From Planctomycetota bacterium (GTDB lineage: Bacteria; Planctomycetota; Planctomycetia; Isosphaerales; Isosphaeraceae): a DNA stretch of 64,000 bases. How positions within the stretch are numbered: position 1 is the first letter of the stretch; every line of letters begins with the position of its first letter. Where the stretch lies: assembly GCA_021791715.1 (NCBI GenBank), contig JAJYWB010000014.1, forward strand, positions 38,293 to 102,292. The letters run 5' to 3'. Under the pieces are notes generated by a model. That model was not told the DNA's origin. It did no database searches and saw only the letters and a list, made by a program, of their open reading frames with translations. Position numbers and translations under genes: made by a program. Positions 16,580 to 25,959 of this stretch are shown here, one piece after another.

Positions 16580-19420
16580 ATGGATAAAAATCAATTAATT
16601 AAACGATTGATGGCGACGTTTCTCGGCGAGATCGACGAGCACGTGCGATCGATGAACGACGATATGCTGGCGCTTGAAAAAAATCCGACGGCGTCCGACC
16701 GTACCGAGCGGCTCAAATCGCTGTTTCGCTCGGCGCACAGCATGAAAGGCGCCGCGCGATCGGTGAACGTCGAGACGATCGAAGACGCGTGCCACCGGCT
16801 CGAAGAGATCCTCAGCAAGGCGCGCGACGGTTCCGTTCCGCTCGATCCCGATCGATTTTCACTGATGTTCGAAACCGTCGACGCGATCGAAGAGGCCGGT
16901 ATGCGACTCCGCGAACAGCACGACCTCGCGGGTTCGCCGCTCGCCGCGCTTTTGCCCAGGCTCGAAGCCGCCGCCGCGGGAGATCCCGCCGCTTTTTCTT
17001 ATGTAACGCACCGTTCCGCCGCCGCGTCCGAACCGAACGCCGAATCACCCCTCTCGGTCGCGAGAGCAGTCGCCCAAGGCGACGCCGATTCTTCAAATAA
17101 TGAGAATTTGAAAACATCGAATCATGCAGATTCTCTTGCGAATCTTCCCGAGCCCCGGCTTACGACGAATCCCGGTGAGATAAATCAATCGACGACGATC
17201 GACGAGCGCGAACCGACCGATAAGGCGGACGCCGCGAATCGTGAGAAATCGACCGAAACGAAACTCGCGATCGGTTCCGAAGCTCTCACCGAAAACCAGC
17301 CGAAATCGACCGAAACGAAACTCGACTCCGGAACACAGGCGCTCGCCTCCGAAACTCAGGCGCTCGACTCCGGAACTCAGACGCTCGACCCCGGAACACA
17401 GACGATCGCCGAAAAACTCCCGGATTCAACCGGTATTTATTCGGAACCCGCTCACGGATCTCCCGGCGTAAAACCCTCGATATCGAACGAAACTCACGCC
17501 GAAGCCTCCGCGCGGCGAGCCGCAAACGCGCAATCTCTCAAATACACAAACAAATCTCATGGAAATATCGACTCCAAAATCACGGCCGGCGCCGATCCTT
17601 TTAACGAACCTCCCAAAGATCAGGGATTCGTGCGAATCCCAGCCGAAAAATTGGACGCTTTGCTCACGAGAAGCGGAGAATTACTCGTCGCCGAACGGCA
17701 GATCGACGCGTGGGTCGGCGACCTGCTCGAAATCCGCGATCTCGTCGTCCGCTGGAAATCCGAATGGCGGAACACGCAGAAGTACATTGATGAGCTAATT
17801 TCATTTGACGAAAATCGACGAGCAAGCCTTGTCGAGGGGCGCCCCGCTTCCCCTCAGTCCGCTCCCGTCTCGCACCCGCCGCCCCGACGGATTCGCCGCG
17901 CCGAGCGCGGCCTCGCCACGGTCGCCGAGAATCTCAGCCGGCTCGAACGCGATATCGATCGACTCGCGTCGGTCGTCGCCAAGGGAGGGCGAAGGCTCGA
18001 CCGCGCCGCGACCCTCGTCGACGACGAGGTTCGCCGCGTCCGAATGCTCCCGTTCGCCGAAGCCTGTCAAGGACTCGAACGCGCCGTGCGCGATATCGCA
18101 CAGTCAAGTAATAAAGCAGTGGATCTTTTGATTCAAGGAGGAGACGTCGAACTCGACCGTTCGGTTCTGGAGGGGTTGAAGGATCCGCTCGGCCATCTCG
18201 TGCGGAACGCGGTCGATCACGGGATCGAGCCCCCCGACGAACGCGCGCGCACCGGTAAACCCGCGCGGGGACGCGTGACGGTTTCGGCCTCGCTCCGCGG
18301 GTCGCACGTCGAGGTCGTCGTCGAGGACGACGGCAAGGGGCTCGATCGCGAGGCGATTCGGCGCCAGGCGCGAAAACAGGGGATTCCAGAGCCCCCCGAC
18401 GATCGCGACCTCACAAGCTTGATCTTCCTCGCGGGGTTCTCCACCGCGTCGATCGTCACCAACATCTCGGGTCGCGGCGTCGGCCTCGACGTCGTGAAAA
18501 ATCGCCTCGAAGCGCTCCACGGAACGATCGACGTCGCGACTGCGATCGGCAAGGGAACGAAATTCACCCTCGCCGCGCCCCTCACCCTCACGACCCTCCG
18601 AGCGATCCTCTTTTCCGCGGGAGGCGGATTGTTCGCGCTGGCGAGTACAAACGTGATGAAACTTGTGCGCGTAGATCCAGTTGATATAAGAATGGTTCAG
18701 GGGCGAGAGACGTTGGCGATCGGCGGAGCGTTGTGGCCGGTGATCCCGCTCGCCGAGCGGCTCGGGACGGCTTCGCGCGAAGTCGATCGAGCGACGGGAA
18801 AAAAACCGGGTCTGATCGTCGCCGCGGGAGAACGACGGATGGCGTTTCTCGTCGACGAGCTGATCGCCGAGCAGGAGATCGTCGTCAAATCGCTCGGGTC
18901 GCGGATCCGTCGTACGCGTTACCTTTCGGGGGCGACGATCCTTCCGTCGGGTCGAATCGCTCTTGTGCTCAACGCCGCGGGACTTGTGAAAGCCGCTCCG
19001 ACGACCTCGCCTTCGCGAAGAATCGCGGGAACCGCTCTCGATCCCGCCGCACGAAAACGAAAGCGCGTGCTTGTCGTCGACGATTCGGTTACGACTCGCA
19101 CGCTCGAGAAAACGATCCTCGAATCCGAGGGTTTCGAAGTCGTCACCGCGGTCGACGGAGTCGAGGGCCTGCGCACCCTCGAAGAAAAAGGCGCCGATCT
19201 CCTCCTCTGCGACGTCGACATGCCGCGGATGGACGGGTTCGAACTCACTCGCGCCGTCCGCGATTCTCAGCGATTCGCGCGGCTTCCCGTCGTTCTCTTC
19301 ACATCGCTCGCCGAAGATCGCGACCGCGCTCGCGGGGTCGAAGTCGGCGCCGACGCCTACATCGTTAAAGGAGGTTTCGAACAGAACGACCTGATTGAAA
19401 CAATCAAACGTTTTATTTAG
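16580..19420 (+). CDS. cheA: hybrid histidine kinase CheA with C-terminal receiver (WspE-like)
   Basis: 946 residues. Hpt domain with phospho-acceptor His53 in SAHSMKGAARS; a disordered linker (~130-345) with short repeats such as ETQALDSGTQTLDPGTQ; CheA dimerisation/HATPase region with HLVRNAVDHGIEPPDE, VEDDGKGLD and GRGVGLDVVKNRLE; CheW-like P5 domain (PLTLTTLRAILFSAGG); and a receiver domain at ~817-945 (RVLVVDDSVTTRTLEK, LLCDVDMPRMDGF, VVLFTSLAED, YIVKGG). A CheA-REC hybrid with no free CheY in the operon is the WspE layout. ATG start at 16580 after a 55-base AT-rich gap from mcp. Confidence 0.94.
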   Translation: MDKNQLIKRLMATFLGEIDEHVRSMNDDMLALEKNPTASDRTERLKSLFRSAHSMKGAARSVNVETIEDACHRLEEILSKARDGSVPLDPDRFSLMFETVDAIEEAGMRLREQHDLAGSPLAALLPRLEAAAAGDPAAFSYVTHRSAAASEPNAESPLSVARAVAQGDADSSNNENLKTSNHADSLANLPEPRLTTNPGEINQSTTIDEREPTDKADAANREKSTETKLAIGSEALTENQPKSTETKLDSGTQALASETQALDSGTQTLDPGTQTIAEKLPDSTGIYSEPAHGSPGVKPSISNETHAEASARRAANAQSLKYTNKSHGNIDSKITAGADPFNEPPKDQGFVRIPAEKLDALLTRSGELLVAERQIDAWVGDLLEIRDLVVRWKSEWRNTQKYIDELISFDENRRASLVEGRPASPQSAPVSHPPPRRIRRAERGLATVAENLSRLERDIDRLASVVAKGGRRLDRAATLVDDEVRRVRMLPFAEACQGLERAVRDIAQSSNKAVDLLIQGGDVELDRSVLEGLKDPLGHLVRNAVDHGIEPPDERARTGKPARGRVTVSASLRGSHVEVVVEDDGKGLDREAIRRQARKQGIPEPPDDRDLTSLIFLAGFSTASIVTNISGRGVGLDVVKNRLEALHGTIDVATAIGKGTKFTLAAPLTLTTLRAILFSAGGGLFALASTNVMKLVRVDPVDIRMVQGRETLAIGGALWPVIPLAERLGTASREVDRATGKKPGLIVAAGERRMAFLVDELIAEQEIVVKSLGSRIRRTRYLSGATILPSGRIALVLNAAGLVKAAPTTSPSRRIAGTALDPAARKRKRVLVVDDSVTTRTLEKTILESEGFEVVTAVDGVEGLRTLEEKGADLLLCDVDMPRMDGFELTRAVRDSQRFARLPVVLFTSLAEDRDRARGVEVGADAYIVKGGFEQNDLIETIKRFI

Positions 19421-19451
19421 CCGAAACTCGCGTTGAAAATCGCGGCGAATC

Positions 19452-19532
19452 ATGATCCAGACGATTAAGATCGCGGATCCGGATTCGGATTCGGATCGAA
19501 CCGGGGCTCTCAACGAGGCGATCGATTTATGA
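19452..19532 (+). CDS. possible 26-residue small ORF coupled to cheB
   Basis: An ATG at 19452 opens a 26-codon frame (MIQTIKIADPDSDSDRTGAL, then NEAIDL) whose TGA overlaps the cheB ATG as ATGA, the classic coupling geometry. There is no strong ribosome site ahead of it and the peptide resembles nothing I know. It fills most of the 108-base gap between cheA and cheB. It could be a leader peptide or chance. Confidence 0.25.
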   Translation: MIQTIKIADPDSDSDRTGALNEAIDL

Positions 19533-20602
19533 TTCGTGTATTGGTTGTTGAGGATTCACCCACCGCTCGCGAATACCTGATTCGGATTCTCGAGTCCGAC
19601 CCCGGGATCGTGATCGTCGGCGAGGCGCGCGACGGTTTCGAGGCCGCGGCCCGCGCCGCCGAACTTCGACCCGACCTGATCGCAATGGATCTTCATATGC
19701 CCAATATGGACGGCCTCGAGGCGACTCGCGAGATCATGAACGCGACTCCGACCCCGATCGTGATCGTCACCGCGAGCACCCGAGGCGCCGACGTCGAACG
19801 ATCGATGGAATTGCTTGGAGCGGGCGCGCTCGAGGTGATGATGAAACCCCCCTCCCCCGGTTCTCCCGATTTCGACGCCGCGGCGAAACGGCTGATCGCG
19901 ACGGTCAAGTCGATGGCGCAGGTGAAGGTCGTGCGGCATCGCCGAGCCGAGCCTCCGAGCGATCCCAAAGCGTCGGTCCAAAATCCCGTTCGATCCCCCA
20001 AATCCGCCCAAACGACGTCGAACCGTTCGGCGATCGTCGCGGTCGCGGCTTCGACGGGAGGACCCGCGGCGCTTCAATTATTGCTCACAAACCTTCCCGT
20101 TGATTTCTCGCTGCCGATTCTCGTCGTTCAACACATCACCGAGGGATTCTCGGCGGGGCTCGCGAGCTGGCTCGATTCGACTTCGGCTTTTCGCGTCAAA
20201 CTCGCCGCGCATGACGAAATGCCGGCGCCTCGATCCGTTTATCTCGCCCCCGACGCTCGCCATCTCGGCGTCTCGTCGCGCGGATCGATCGTCCTCGCCG
20301 ACGATCCCGCGATCGACGGATTTAAACCGTCGGCGACGTTCCTCTTCGATTCGGTCGGTCGATCGTTCGGCGCCTCCGCGATCGCCGTGATCCTCACCGG
20401 CATGGGAGAAGACGGCGTTCAGGGCCTGCGAACGATCCGCCGCACGGGAGGTCGCGTGATCGCGCAGGACGAGAAAACTTCGATCGTCTTCGGCATGCCG
20501 GGCGCCGCGATCGCCGCGGGACTCGCCGACCTCGTCCTCCCGCTCGATTCCATCCCCTCGCGACTCGCCGAATTGCAAAGCTCAATCACGAAATCATCAT
20601 AA
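19529..20602 (+). CDS. cheB: CheB-type receiver-methylesterase (WspF-like)
   Basis: 357 residues: receiver domain with VEDSPTAREYL and phospho-acceptor Asp54 in MDLHMPNMDG, T/K residues in VTAST and MMKPP; a ~50-residue linker; then the methylesterase with catalytic Ser in VAASTGGPAAL, His in VVQHITEGF and Asp in ILTGMGEDGVQG. It removes methyl groups from the receptor, opposing CheR. Last gene of the operon; GAGG lies ten bases before the ATG. No gene for a GGDEF response regulator (WspR) follows. Confidence 0.95.
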   Translation: MIRVLVVEDSPTAREYLIRILESDPGIVIVGEARDGFEAAARAAELRPDLIAMDLHMPNMDGLEATREIMNATPTPIVIVTASTRGADVERSMELLGAGALEVMMKPPSPGSPDFDAAAKRLIATVKSMAQVKVVRHRRAEPPSDPKASVQNPVRSPKSAQTTSNRSAIVAVAASTGGPAALQLLLTNLPVDFSLPILVVQHITEGFSAGLASWLDSTSAFRVKLAAHDEMPAPRSVYLAPDARHLGVSSRGSIVLADDPAIDGFKPSATFLFDSVGRSFGASAIAVILTGMGEDGVQGLRTIRRTGGRVIAQDEKTSIVFGMPGAAIAAGLADLVLPLDSIPSRLAELQSSITKSS

Positions 20603-21023
20603 TCAATCGACTGACATGTTTAATATAATTAATATGTATCTTGGCAAATATTGACGTCGACAAGTTCGCTTTCAGGAACGTCTCGCTATAAAATGATTTC
20701 TTGCACAAGTCTTGTCTTAATCAAAAACGATACGCCGCGAGATCGAAACTTCGCGATCAAGGTTGAAAGGCGATCGTCGCGAACGTCCCGCCTTTATTCC
20801 TTTCAACTCATAACAAAAGTATTGATATACAAGAGGGTTTTATCGAATGGAGACTCGTATCGTCTCGCGTTTCGGGATAAACCTTTCCCGCGCCGTGATT
20901 CACGTCTTGCGTTCGGCGATCGGATCGCGGCATGATGAATAAGCGTCGCCCGCGCGAGTTGAGAATTCGCGAAACGCGTTCCATACGAGGCGAACCGCGA
21001 CGCGATCGCTTGACGAGCTTACG
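20603..21023. other. intergenic region after the chemosensory operon
   Basis: 421 bases, AT-rich in its first ~250. No hairpin with a T run, tRNA or convincing ORF was seen; an open frame of 94 codons here lacks a ribosome site and has unlikely composition. Confidence 0.4.
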
Positions 21024-21311
21024 ATGACGACTCAGCCCGCTCCCGATCCATTCGAAGAATTCCTCGGCGAAGAGGTTGTGATCGACCTCCGTTCACCGTT
21101 CGTCTGTTTGGGAAAGCTCGTCGCGATCGACCGAGTCTTTCTGACCGTGATCGACGCCGACCTGCACGATTTTCGCGACAGCAGGGCGACGCGTGAAATC
21201 TACGTGCACGACTCGGCTCGCCTCGGCGTTCGACGCAACCGTAAACGCGTTCTCGTCAATCGCGAAGAACTCGTCGCGATCGGTCGCCTCGCCGACGTTC
21301 TTGAAGCCTAA
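21024..21311 (+). CDS. small conserved-type hypothetical protein
   Basis: 95 residues, mostly beta-strand in character: GEEVVIDLRSPFVCLGKLVAID, FLTVIDADLHDFRDS, REIYVHDSARLGVRRNRKRVLV. The layout (short strands, a central hydrophobic VFLTVIDAD strand and a following basic strand) is reminiscent of an Sm-like small barrel, but this is a structural guess. Codon use matches neighbouring genes. It is probably monocistronic; a ~240-base gap follows. Confidence 0.65.
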   Translation: MTTQPAPDPFEEFLGEEVVIDLRSPFVCLGKLVAIDRVFLTVIDADLHDFRDSRATREIYVHDSARLGVRRNRKRVLVNREELVAIGRLADVLEA

Positions 21312-21550
21312 ATCGTGCATTTCCAGGAGCTTCGGTTGAAGCGACGCGGGTTCGTTGAAACCGATCGAGCCGGTCTCGGTTGAATTTCCATGCGCTTTCG
21401 GCGAATAAGCTTGGTAGACTGACGTAAACGTTGCGCAGCCTTCGGCGGCGATCGGTCGACCGCGATCGGCTTGGGGATCTAACGAACCTCGAGCGGTGAA
21501 TCAACGTAACAATCATCGCGAGACGTATCGCGTTCAGACTTTTGAGAAAC

Positions 21551-22600
21551 ATGGATTTTATCATGCTTACGCGCAAGCTCTTGGCCGTTCCGATGCTGTT
21601 GGTCGCGACGGCTCTCTCGGCCTTCGCCGCGGGGATCGACGACGGCGCATCGATGTTCAGCGCCGAGGCGATCGAAAAAGCGTCGAAATCGATCGATCGC
21701 ATGATTCGCGACGATCGCCTGCCGGTCTCGATCGAAACGATCGCGTCGCTCGACGGGATGTCGCTGCAAGAGACGGCGCGCGAACACGCCAAAAAGCACA
21801 ACGAGGGGGGCGTTTTCGTACTGATCGTCAAAAACGACCACAAGATTCACGTGATGGCGTCGAACAAGTTCAAGGAACGCGTTTCGCTGGGGGATCAGGT
21901 CGCGATTCGCGACGTTTTCACCTCGGCGTTTCGAACCGGGAAATTCGACGAGGGCTTGATCGGCCTCGTCGAAGCGATCGAGCGTATCGCCAAACGAACA
22001 GCGGCGGCGGCCCGCGGCGGAGCGTTCGGACGACCGGGCTTGGACCCACGCGGCGGAGCGCCTAAGAAAGAAAGTGGTTTTATGAGTGTTTTTGTGTTGA
22101 TATTAATCGTGATCTTCGGCGGTTTGATCATCGCGCGGATCCTCGGCGCGCTGATGGGCGCGGGACGAGGCGCCGGCGCGGGCTACGGCGCTCCTCCGCA
22201 GAACATGATGGGAGGACCCGGCGGCCCGCCGATGCGCGGCGGTTACGGTTACGGAGGAGGCGGCGGAGGCGGATTTTTCTCGAGCATGCTCGGCGGAATC
22301 GGCGGCGCCGTCGCCGGCAATTGGTTGTATGATCAATTCTCGGGACGTCATCACTCGGGATTGGGCGGTTCCGAAATGGGTAATCAGTTCGATCCCACCC
22401 AGACGGGCGCCGGAGGCGACGACTGGGGCGGAGGAGTCGGCGGCGACTGGGGAGACGGCGCCACGGGAGGAGACGCCGGCGGCGATTGGGGCGGCGGAGG
22501 CGGCGACGCCGGCGGCGATTGGGGCGGCGGCGGAGGCGGTGATTGGGGCGACGCCGGCGGCGATTGGGGCGGAGGAGGAGGCGACGGAGGAGGCTGGTGA
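21551..22600 (+). CDS. TPM-domain membrane protein with glycine/tryptophan repeat tail
   Basis: About 350 residues. Signal peptide MLTRKLLAVPMLLVATALS within the first 30; TPM-type domain ~30-150 (DDGASMFSAEAIEKASKSID, GVFVLIVKNDHKIHV, FRTGKFDEGLIGLVEAIERI), clearly paralogous to the TPM half of the protein at 5929-7125; a transmembrane helix near 180 (FVLILIVIFGGLIIARILG); then a very glycine-rich region ending in repeats of GGDWGGGG. TPM proteins with Gly-rich tails (YgcG-like) are membrane proteins of unclear function. ATG at 21551 has GAGA upstream; ATG 21563 or TTG 21542 are alternatives. Confidence 0.85.
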   Translation: MDFIMLTRKLLAVPMLLVATALSAFAAGIDDGASMFSAEAIEKASKSIDRMIRDDRLPVSIETIASLDGMSLQETAREHAKKHNEGGVFVLIVKNDHKIHVMASNKFKERVSLGDQVAIRDVFTSAFRTGKFDEGLIGLVEAIERIAKRTAAAARGGAFGRPGLDPRGGAPKKESGFMSVFVLILIVIFGGLIIARILGALMGAGRGAGAGYGAPPQNMMGGPGGPPMRGGYGYGGGGGGGFFSSMLGGIGGAVAGNWLYDQFSGRHHSGLGGSEMGNQFDPTQTGAGGDDWGGGVGGDWGDGATGGDAGGDWGGGGGDAGGDWGGGGGGDWGDAGGDWGGGGGDGGGW

Positions 22601-22651
22601 AGACGCCCCCAAGGCGATTCCATCCCATGCAACCAAATCGACATACCGAGA

Positions 22652-22682
22652 CGGGCCGGAGGATCTCCGGTCCGTTTTTTTT
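22652..22682 (+). terminator. rho-independent terminator after the TPM gene
   Basis: A 10-bp stem (CGGGCCGGAG with CTCCGGTCCG, one G-U pair) and three-base loop GAT, followed directly by eight T residues at 22675-22682. It lies 52 bases after the TPM stop codon and separates that gene from the M24 peptidase gene. Confidence 0.9.
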
Positions 22683-22826
22683 CGATCGTTATCGGCTCCT
22701 CACGCTCGGATTTTCGTTCGACCAAGCGTCCGCGTGATATGCTGGAAAGCGACGCTTGAATCGCCTCGCGTCGATATCTTCGTTCAATGAATCCGTCATC
22801 TCGAACCCGAGAGGTCGCATCGCGCG

Positions 22827-23930
22827 ATGCAACGTTCGCGGCGCCGCCTGGAAGCGTTGACCCGACGAATCAAGGCCGATCGGGTCGAAGCGATTTTGAT
22901 CCATAATCAAACAAGTGTCACCTATTTAACGGGTTATACCGGCGACGATTCGATTCTGCTCGTCGCGCCGGCGCGATCGATCATCGTCTCGGCGGGCCTC
23001 GATGAGAACCGATTGCGTGAAGAATGCGGCGATTTTGAGGTTCGCCTCAAACGCCCCGACGAGGCGCCGATCGCGGCGATCGCCGACGTCGTGAACAAGC
23101 TCGGAATCAAGCGGTTGGCGATCGAGGGGTCGACGCGTTCCGAGGAGGCGATCGAGGCTCTCGGCGCGGGGCTGAAGACGGTTGAAATTGTCGCCTTACA
23201 TGGACATGTTGAACAATTAAGGATGATTAAGGATCGATCGGAGAAGGAGGCGATCAGGGGTGCGATCGAGAGCGCCGAGCGCGCCTTCGCGATGACTCTC
23301 GCGGGCTTGCGGGGCGAGTTGAGCGAGGTCGAGGTGGCGAATCGGCTCGACGGATACATGAGGTATTGCGGCGCGTCGGGGCCGAGTTTTCCGCCGATCG
23401 TCGCGGTCGGGAAACGATCGGCGAAGCCTCATGCGAAGGCGAGCGAAGCGTCGCGGATCGGCGACGCGGCTTTCACGCTGATCGACTGGGGCGCCACGCG
23501 ATTTTTATACCAGAGCGACTTGACTCGCATGGTGGTGACGGGTAAGGTCACGACCAAGTTCGAGAGGGTCTATGAAACCGTGGCCGAGGCGCACCGAACG
23601 GGCGTCGCGGCGATTCGCCCCGGGATCCCCGCGAAGGAAGTCGACGCGAAGGCGCGAGCGGTGATTGAATCGGCGGGTTATGGACGCTATTTTGAACACG
23701 GCTTGGGGCACGGCTTGGGCCTCGAAATTCACGAGGCGCCGCGGCTTCGCCGCGATTGCGACATCGTTCTGGAACCCGGAATGGTCGTGACGGTCGAGCC
23801 CGGTATTTATCTCCCTCGATGGGGAGGCGTTCGCCTTGAGGACGACGTGCTCGTGACTCCCGACGGACGCGAGGTTTTATCCCGCGCGCCCCGTTCGCTC
23901 GACGAGTGTCGAGTTCCGGGATCGTTTTAA
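22827..23930 (+). CDS. M24 family Xaa-Pro peptidase
   Basis: 367 residues with an N-terminal creatinase-like domain (ILIHNQTSVTYLTGYTGDDS) and a C-terminal pita-bread metallopeptidase. Metal ligands are visible: TLIDWGA (Asp), YQSDLTR (Asp), FEHGLGHGLGLEIHE (His), VTVEPGIY (Glu) and VRLEDD (Glu). These enzymes remove N-terminal residues preceding proline or cleave Xaa-Pro dipeptides in the cytoplasm. It lies 77 bases upstream of accB on the same strand, an arrangement seen in many bacteria where a peptidase gene precedes the carboxylase pair. Confidence 0.93.
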   Translation: MQRSRRRLEALTRRIKADRVEAILIHNQTSVTYLTGYTGDDSILLVAPARSIIVSAGLDENRLREECGDFEVRLKRPDEAPIAAIADVVNKLGIKRLAIEGSTRSEEAIEALGAGLKTVEIVALHGHVEQLRMIKDRSEKEAIRGAIESAERAFAMTLAGLRGELSEVEVANRLDGYMRYCGASGPSFPPIVAVGKRSAKPHAKASEASRIGDAAFTLIDWGATRFLYQSDLTRMVVTGKVTTKFERVYETVAEAHRTGVAAIRPGIPAKEVDAKARAVIESAGYGRYFEHGLGHGLGLEIHEAPRLRRDCDIVLEPGMVVTVEPGIYLPRWGGVRLEDDVLVTPDGREVLSRAPRSLDECRVPGSF

Positions 23931-24007
23931 ATCGATCGGCGATCCCGAGCCGCTCGCCGCGTTCGTCGTGAAGACGTTTGATTAAGTAAATGGGAGTCGA
24001 TATCAGC

Positions 24008-24502
24008 ATGTCGGAACGTCCCTCCGAGTCCGAAACGCCGCCTCACCCCGACGTCGATACGATCCGCAAGCTCGTCAAGCTGATGAGCCGGTACGATTTA
24101 TCGGCGATCGACCTGATCGATTCCAATAAGTCGATCCGTTTGCGCAGACGCGGCGCCGACGTTCAGCCCGTCGCGCCGGTCGCGAGCGAACCCGCGGCCG
24201 CTCCTCGAGCCGTACCCGCCGCGAAAATCCCAGCCCAGGTCGAGCCCCCCGTCGCCGAAGCCGAATCGTTCGTGATTCGGAGCCCGATGGTGGGAACGTT
24301 TTACAGCTCGAGCTCGCCCGAAGCCGCTCCCTACGTTTCGGTCGGCTCGGTCGTCCGCCCCGATACGACCGTCTGCGTCATCGAGGCGATGAAGGTCTTC
24401 ACCGAGATCCCCGCCGGAACCTCGGGGACGATCGCCGCCGTCCTCGTGAAAAACGGCCAAGCCGTCGAATTCGATCAGCCCCTATTCCGCGTCAGCCCAT
24501 AA
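24008..24502 (+). CDS. accB: biotin carboxyl carrier protein of acetyl-CoA carboxylase
   Basis: 164 residues. N-terminal helical part (IRKLVKLMSRYDLSAIDLID), a Pro/Ala linker, then the biotinyl domain (VIRSPMVGTFYSSSSPEAAPY) with the biotinylated lysine in VIEAMKVF and closing VEFDQPLFRVSP. The ATG at 24008 is preferred (GGGAG upstream); an ATG 18 bases upstream is possible. The stop is 12 bases before accC, so the two are co-translated. Confidence 0.95.
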   Translation: MSERPSESETPPHPDVDTIRKLVKLMSRYDLSAIDLIDSNKSIRLRRRGADVQPVAPVASEPAAAPRAVPAAKIPAQVEPPVAEAESFVIRSPMVGTFYSSSSPEAAPYVSVGSVVRPDTTVCVIEAMKVFTEIPAGTSGTIAAVLVKNGQAVEFDQPLFRVSP

Positions 24503-24514
24503 ACGGATTCTTGG

Positions 24515-25888
24515 ATGTTTCAACGGATATTGATCGCCAATCGGGGCGAAATCGCGCTCCGCGTCATTCGCGCCTGTCGCGAACTCGGGGTCGAATCGGT
24601 CGCGGTATTCTCGGCCGCGGATCGCGATTCGCCTTATCTCGCGCTCGCCGATCGCTCGATCTGCGTCGGCGGAGCGGCGAGCTCGGATAGTTATTTGAAT
24701 ATACCCAGAATCATCGCCGCCGCCGAGGTTTCGGACGTCCAGGCGATTCATCCCGGTTACGGATTCTTAAGTGAGAATCCCAACTTCGCCGAGATCTGTC
24801 ATTCGAGCCATTTCGTTTTCATCGGCCCGCCGCACGAGGCGATCCGTAAGATGGGGCTCAAAACCGAGGCTCGAACGATCGCTCAGGCCTCCAAAGTGCC
24901 GTGCGTTCCCGGATCCGAAGGCGCGGTCGATAGCGACGCCGCGGCCTACGAAATGGCGCGGTCGATCGGCTATCCGGTGCTGATCAAAGCCGCCGCCGGC
25001 GGAGGAGGCAAGGGGATGCGGGTTTGCCGCGAAGACGGCCAGCTCCCCGCGGCGCTCCAGGCGGCGCGCGCCGAGGCCGACGCCGCCTTCAAAAACCCCA
25101 GCGTCTACCTCGAAAAATTCATCGACAGACCCCGCCACATCGAGGTCCAGATCCTCGCCGATTCATACGGAAACGTCGTCCACTGCTGGGAACGCGATTG
25201 CTCGGTTCAACGCCGACACCAAAAATTGATCGAGGAATCCCCCGCCCCCAATCTCCCCTCCCGCGCCCGGCGCAAAATCTGCGAGGCAGCGGTTCGTCTG
25301 ATCAAAACCGCCGGCTACGTTAACGCGGGCACGTGTGAATTTTTGGTTGATTCCGAATACAATTTCTATTTTATAGAAGTGAACGCGCGGATTCAAGTCG
25401 AGCATCCCGTCACCGAGATGCTGACGGGGATCGACCTGGTGAAGCAGCAAATCCGGATCGCCGCGGGAGAACGGCTGACGATCCCGCAGGCCGAGATGCC
25501 GGCGTTCGGTCATGTGATCGAGTGTCGGATCAACGCCGAGGATCCCGATCACGGATTCAGGCCGACCCCCGGTACGATCACGGCGCTTCGCGTTCCGGGA
25601 GGGTACGGCGTTCGGTGGGATTCGCATATCCAGCTCGGCTCGCGGATTCCTCCGCATTACGATTCGCTTGTGGGCAAGCTGATCGTCCAGGCGCCGACGC
25701 GGATCGAGGCGATCGCCGCGATGCGTCGCGCTCTGGATGAATTCGTGATCGAGGGAATCCAGACGACGATCCCGCTGCACAAGCGAATTTTCCGCAACCC
25801 CGATTTCATCGAGGGGAAGGTCGATACGACATGGGTCGAGCGCGTCCTCTTGCCGGCGAAGGGCGCCGTCGGCGCGGCTGGGTCGTAA
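24515..25888 (+). CDS. accC: biotin carboxylase subunit of acetyl-CoA carboxylase
   Basis: 457 residues, normal length. [20 protein letters not shown] is the canonical N-terminus; ATP-grasp elements include [44 protein letters not shown] and the active-site [14 protein letters not shown]. It carboxylates the biotin on AccB with ATP and bicarbonate, the first step of malonyl-CoA formation. It is the last gene of the peptidase-accB-accC group. Confidence 0.97.
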   Translation: MFQRILIANRGEIALRVIRACRELGVESVAVFSAADRDSPYLALADRSICVGGAASSDSYLNIPRIIAAAEVSDVQAIHPGYGFLSENPNFAEICHSSHFVFIGPPHEAIRKMGLKTEARTIAQASKVPCVPGSEGAVDSDAAAYEMARSIGYPVLIKAAAGGGGKGMRVCREDGQLPAALQAARAEADAAFKNPSVYLEKFIDRPRHIEVQILADSYGNVVHCWERDCSVQRRHQKLIEESPAPNLPSRARRKICEAAVRLIKTAGYVNAGTCEFLVDSEYNFYFIEVNARIQVEHPVTEMLTGIDLVKQQIRIAAGERLTIPQAEMPAFGHVIECRINAEDPDHGFRPTPGTITALRVPGGYGVRWDSHIQLGSRIPPHYDSLVGKLIVQAPTRIEAIAAMRRALDEFVIEGIQTTIPLHKRIFRNPDFIEGKVDTTWVERVLLPAKGAVGAAGS

Positions 25889-25959
25889 CAAAATGGGTGC
25901 GATAATGATCCGATCACATAGAATGATCACCATATAGATATATTATTGATCTGATTACA

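Noticed and set aside
20651..20935. 94-codon ORF after cheB
   Set aside because: No ribosome site, AT-rich non-coding composition, no recognisable domain.
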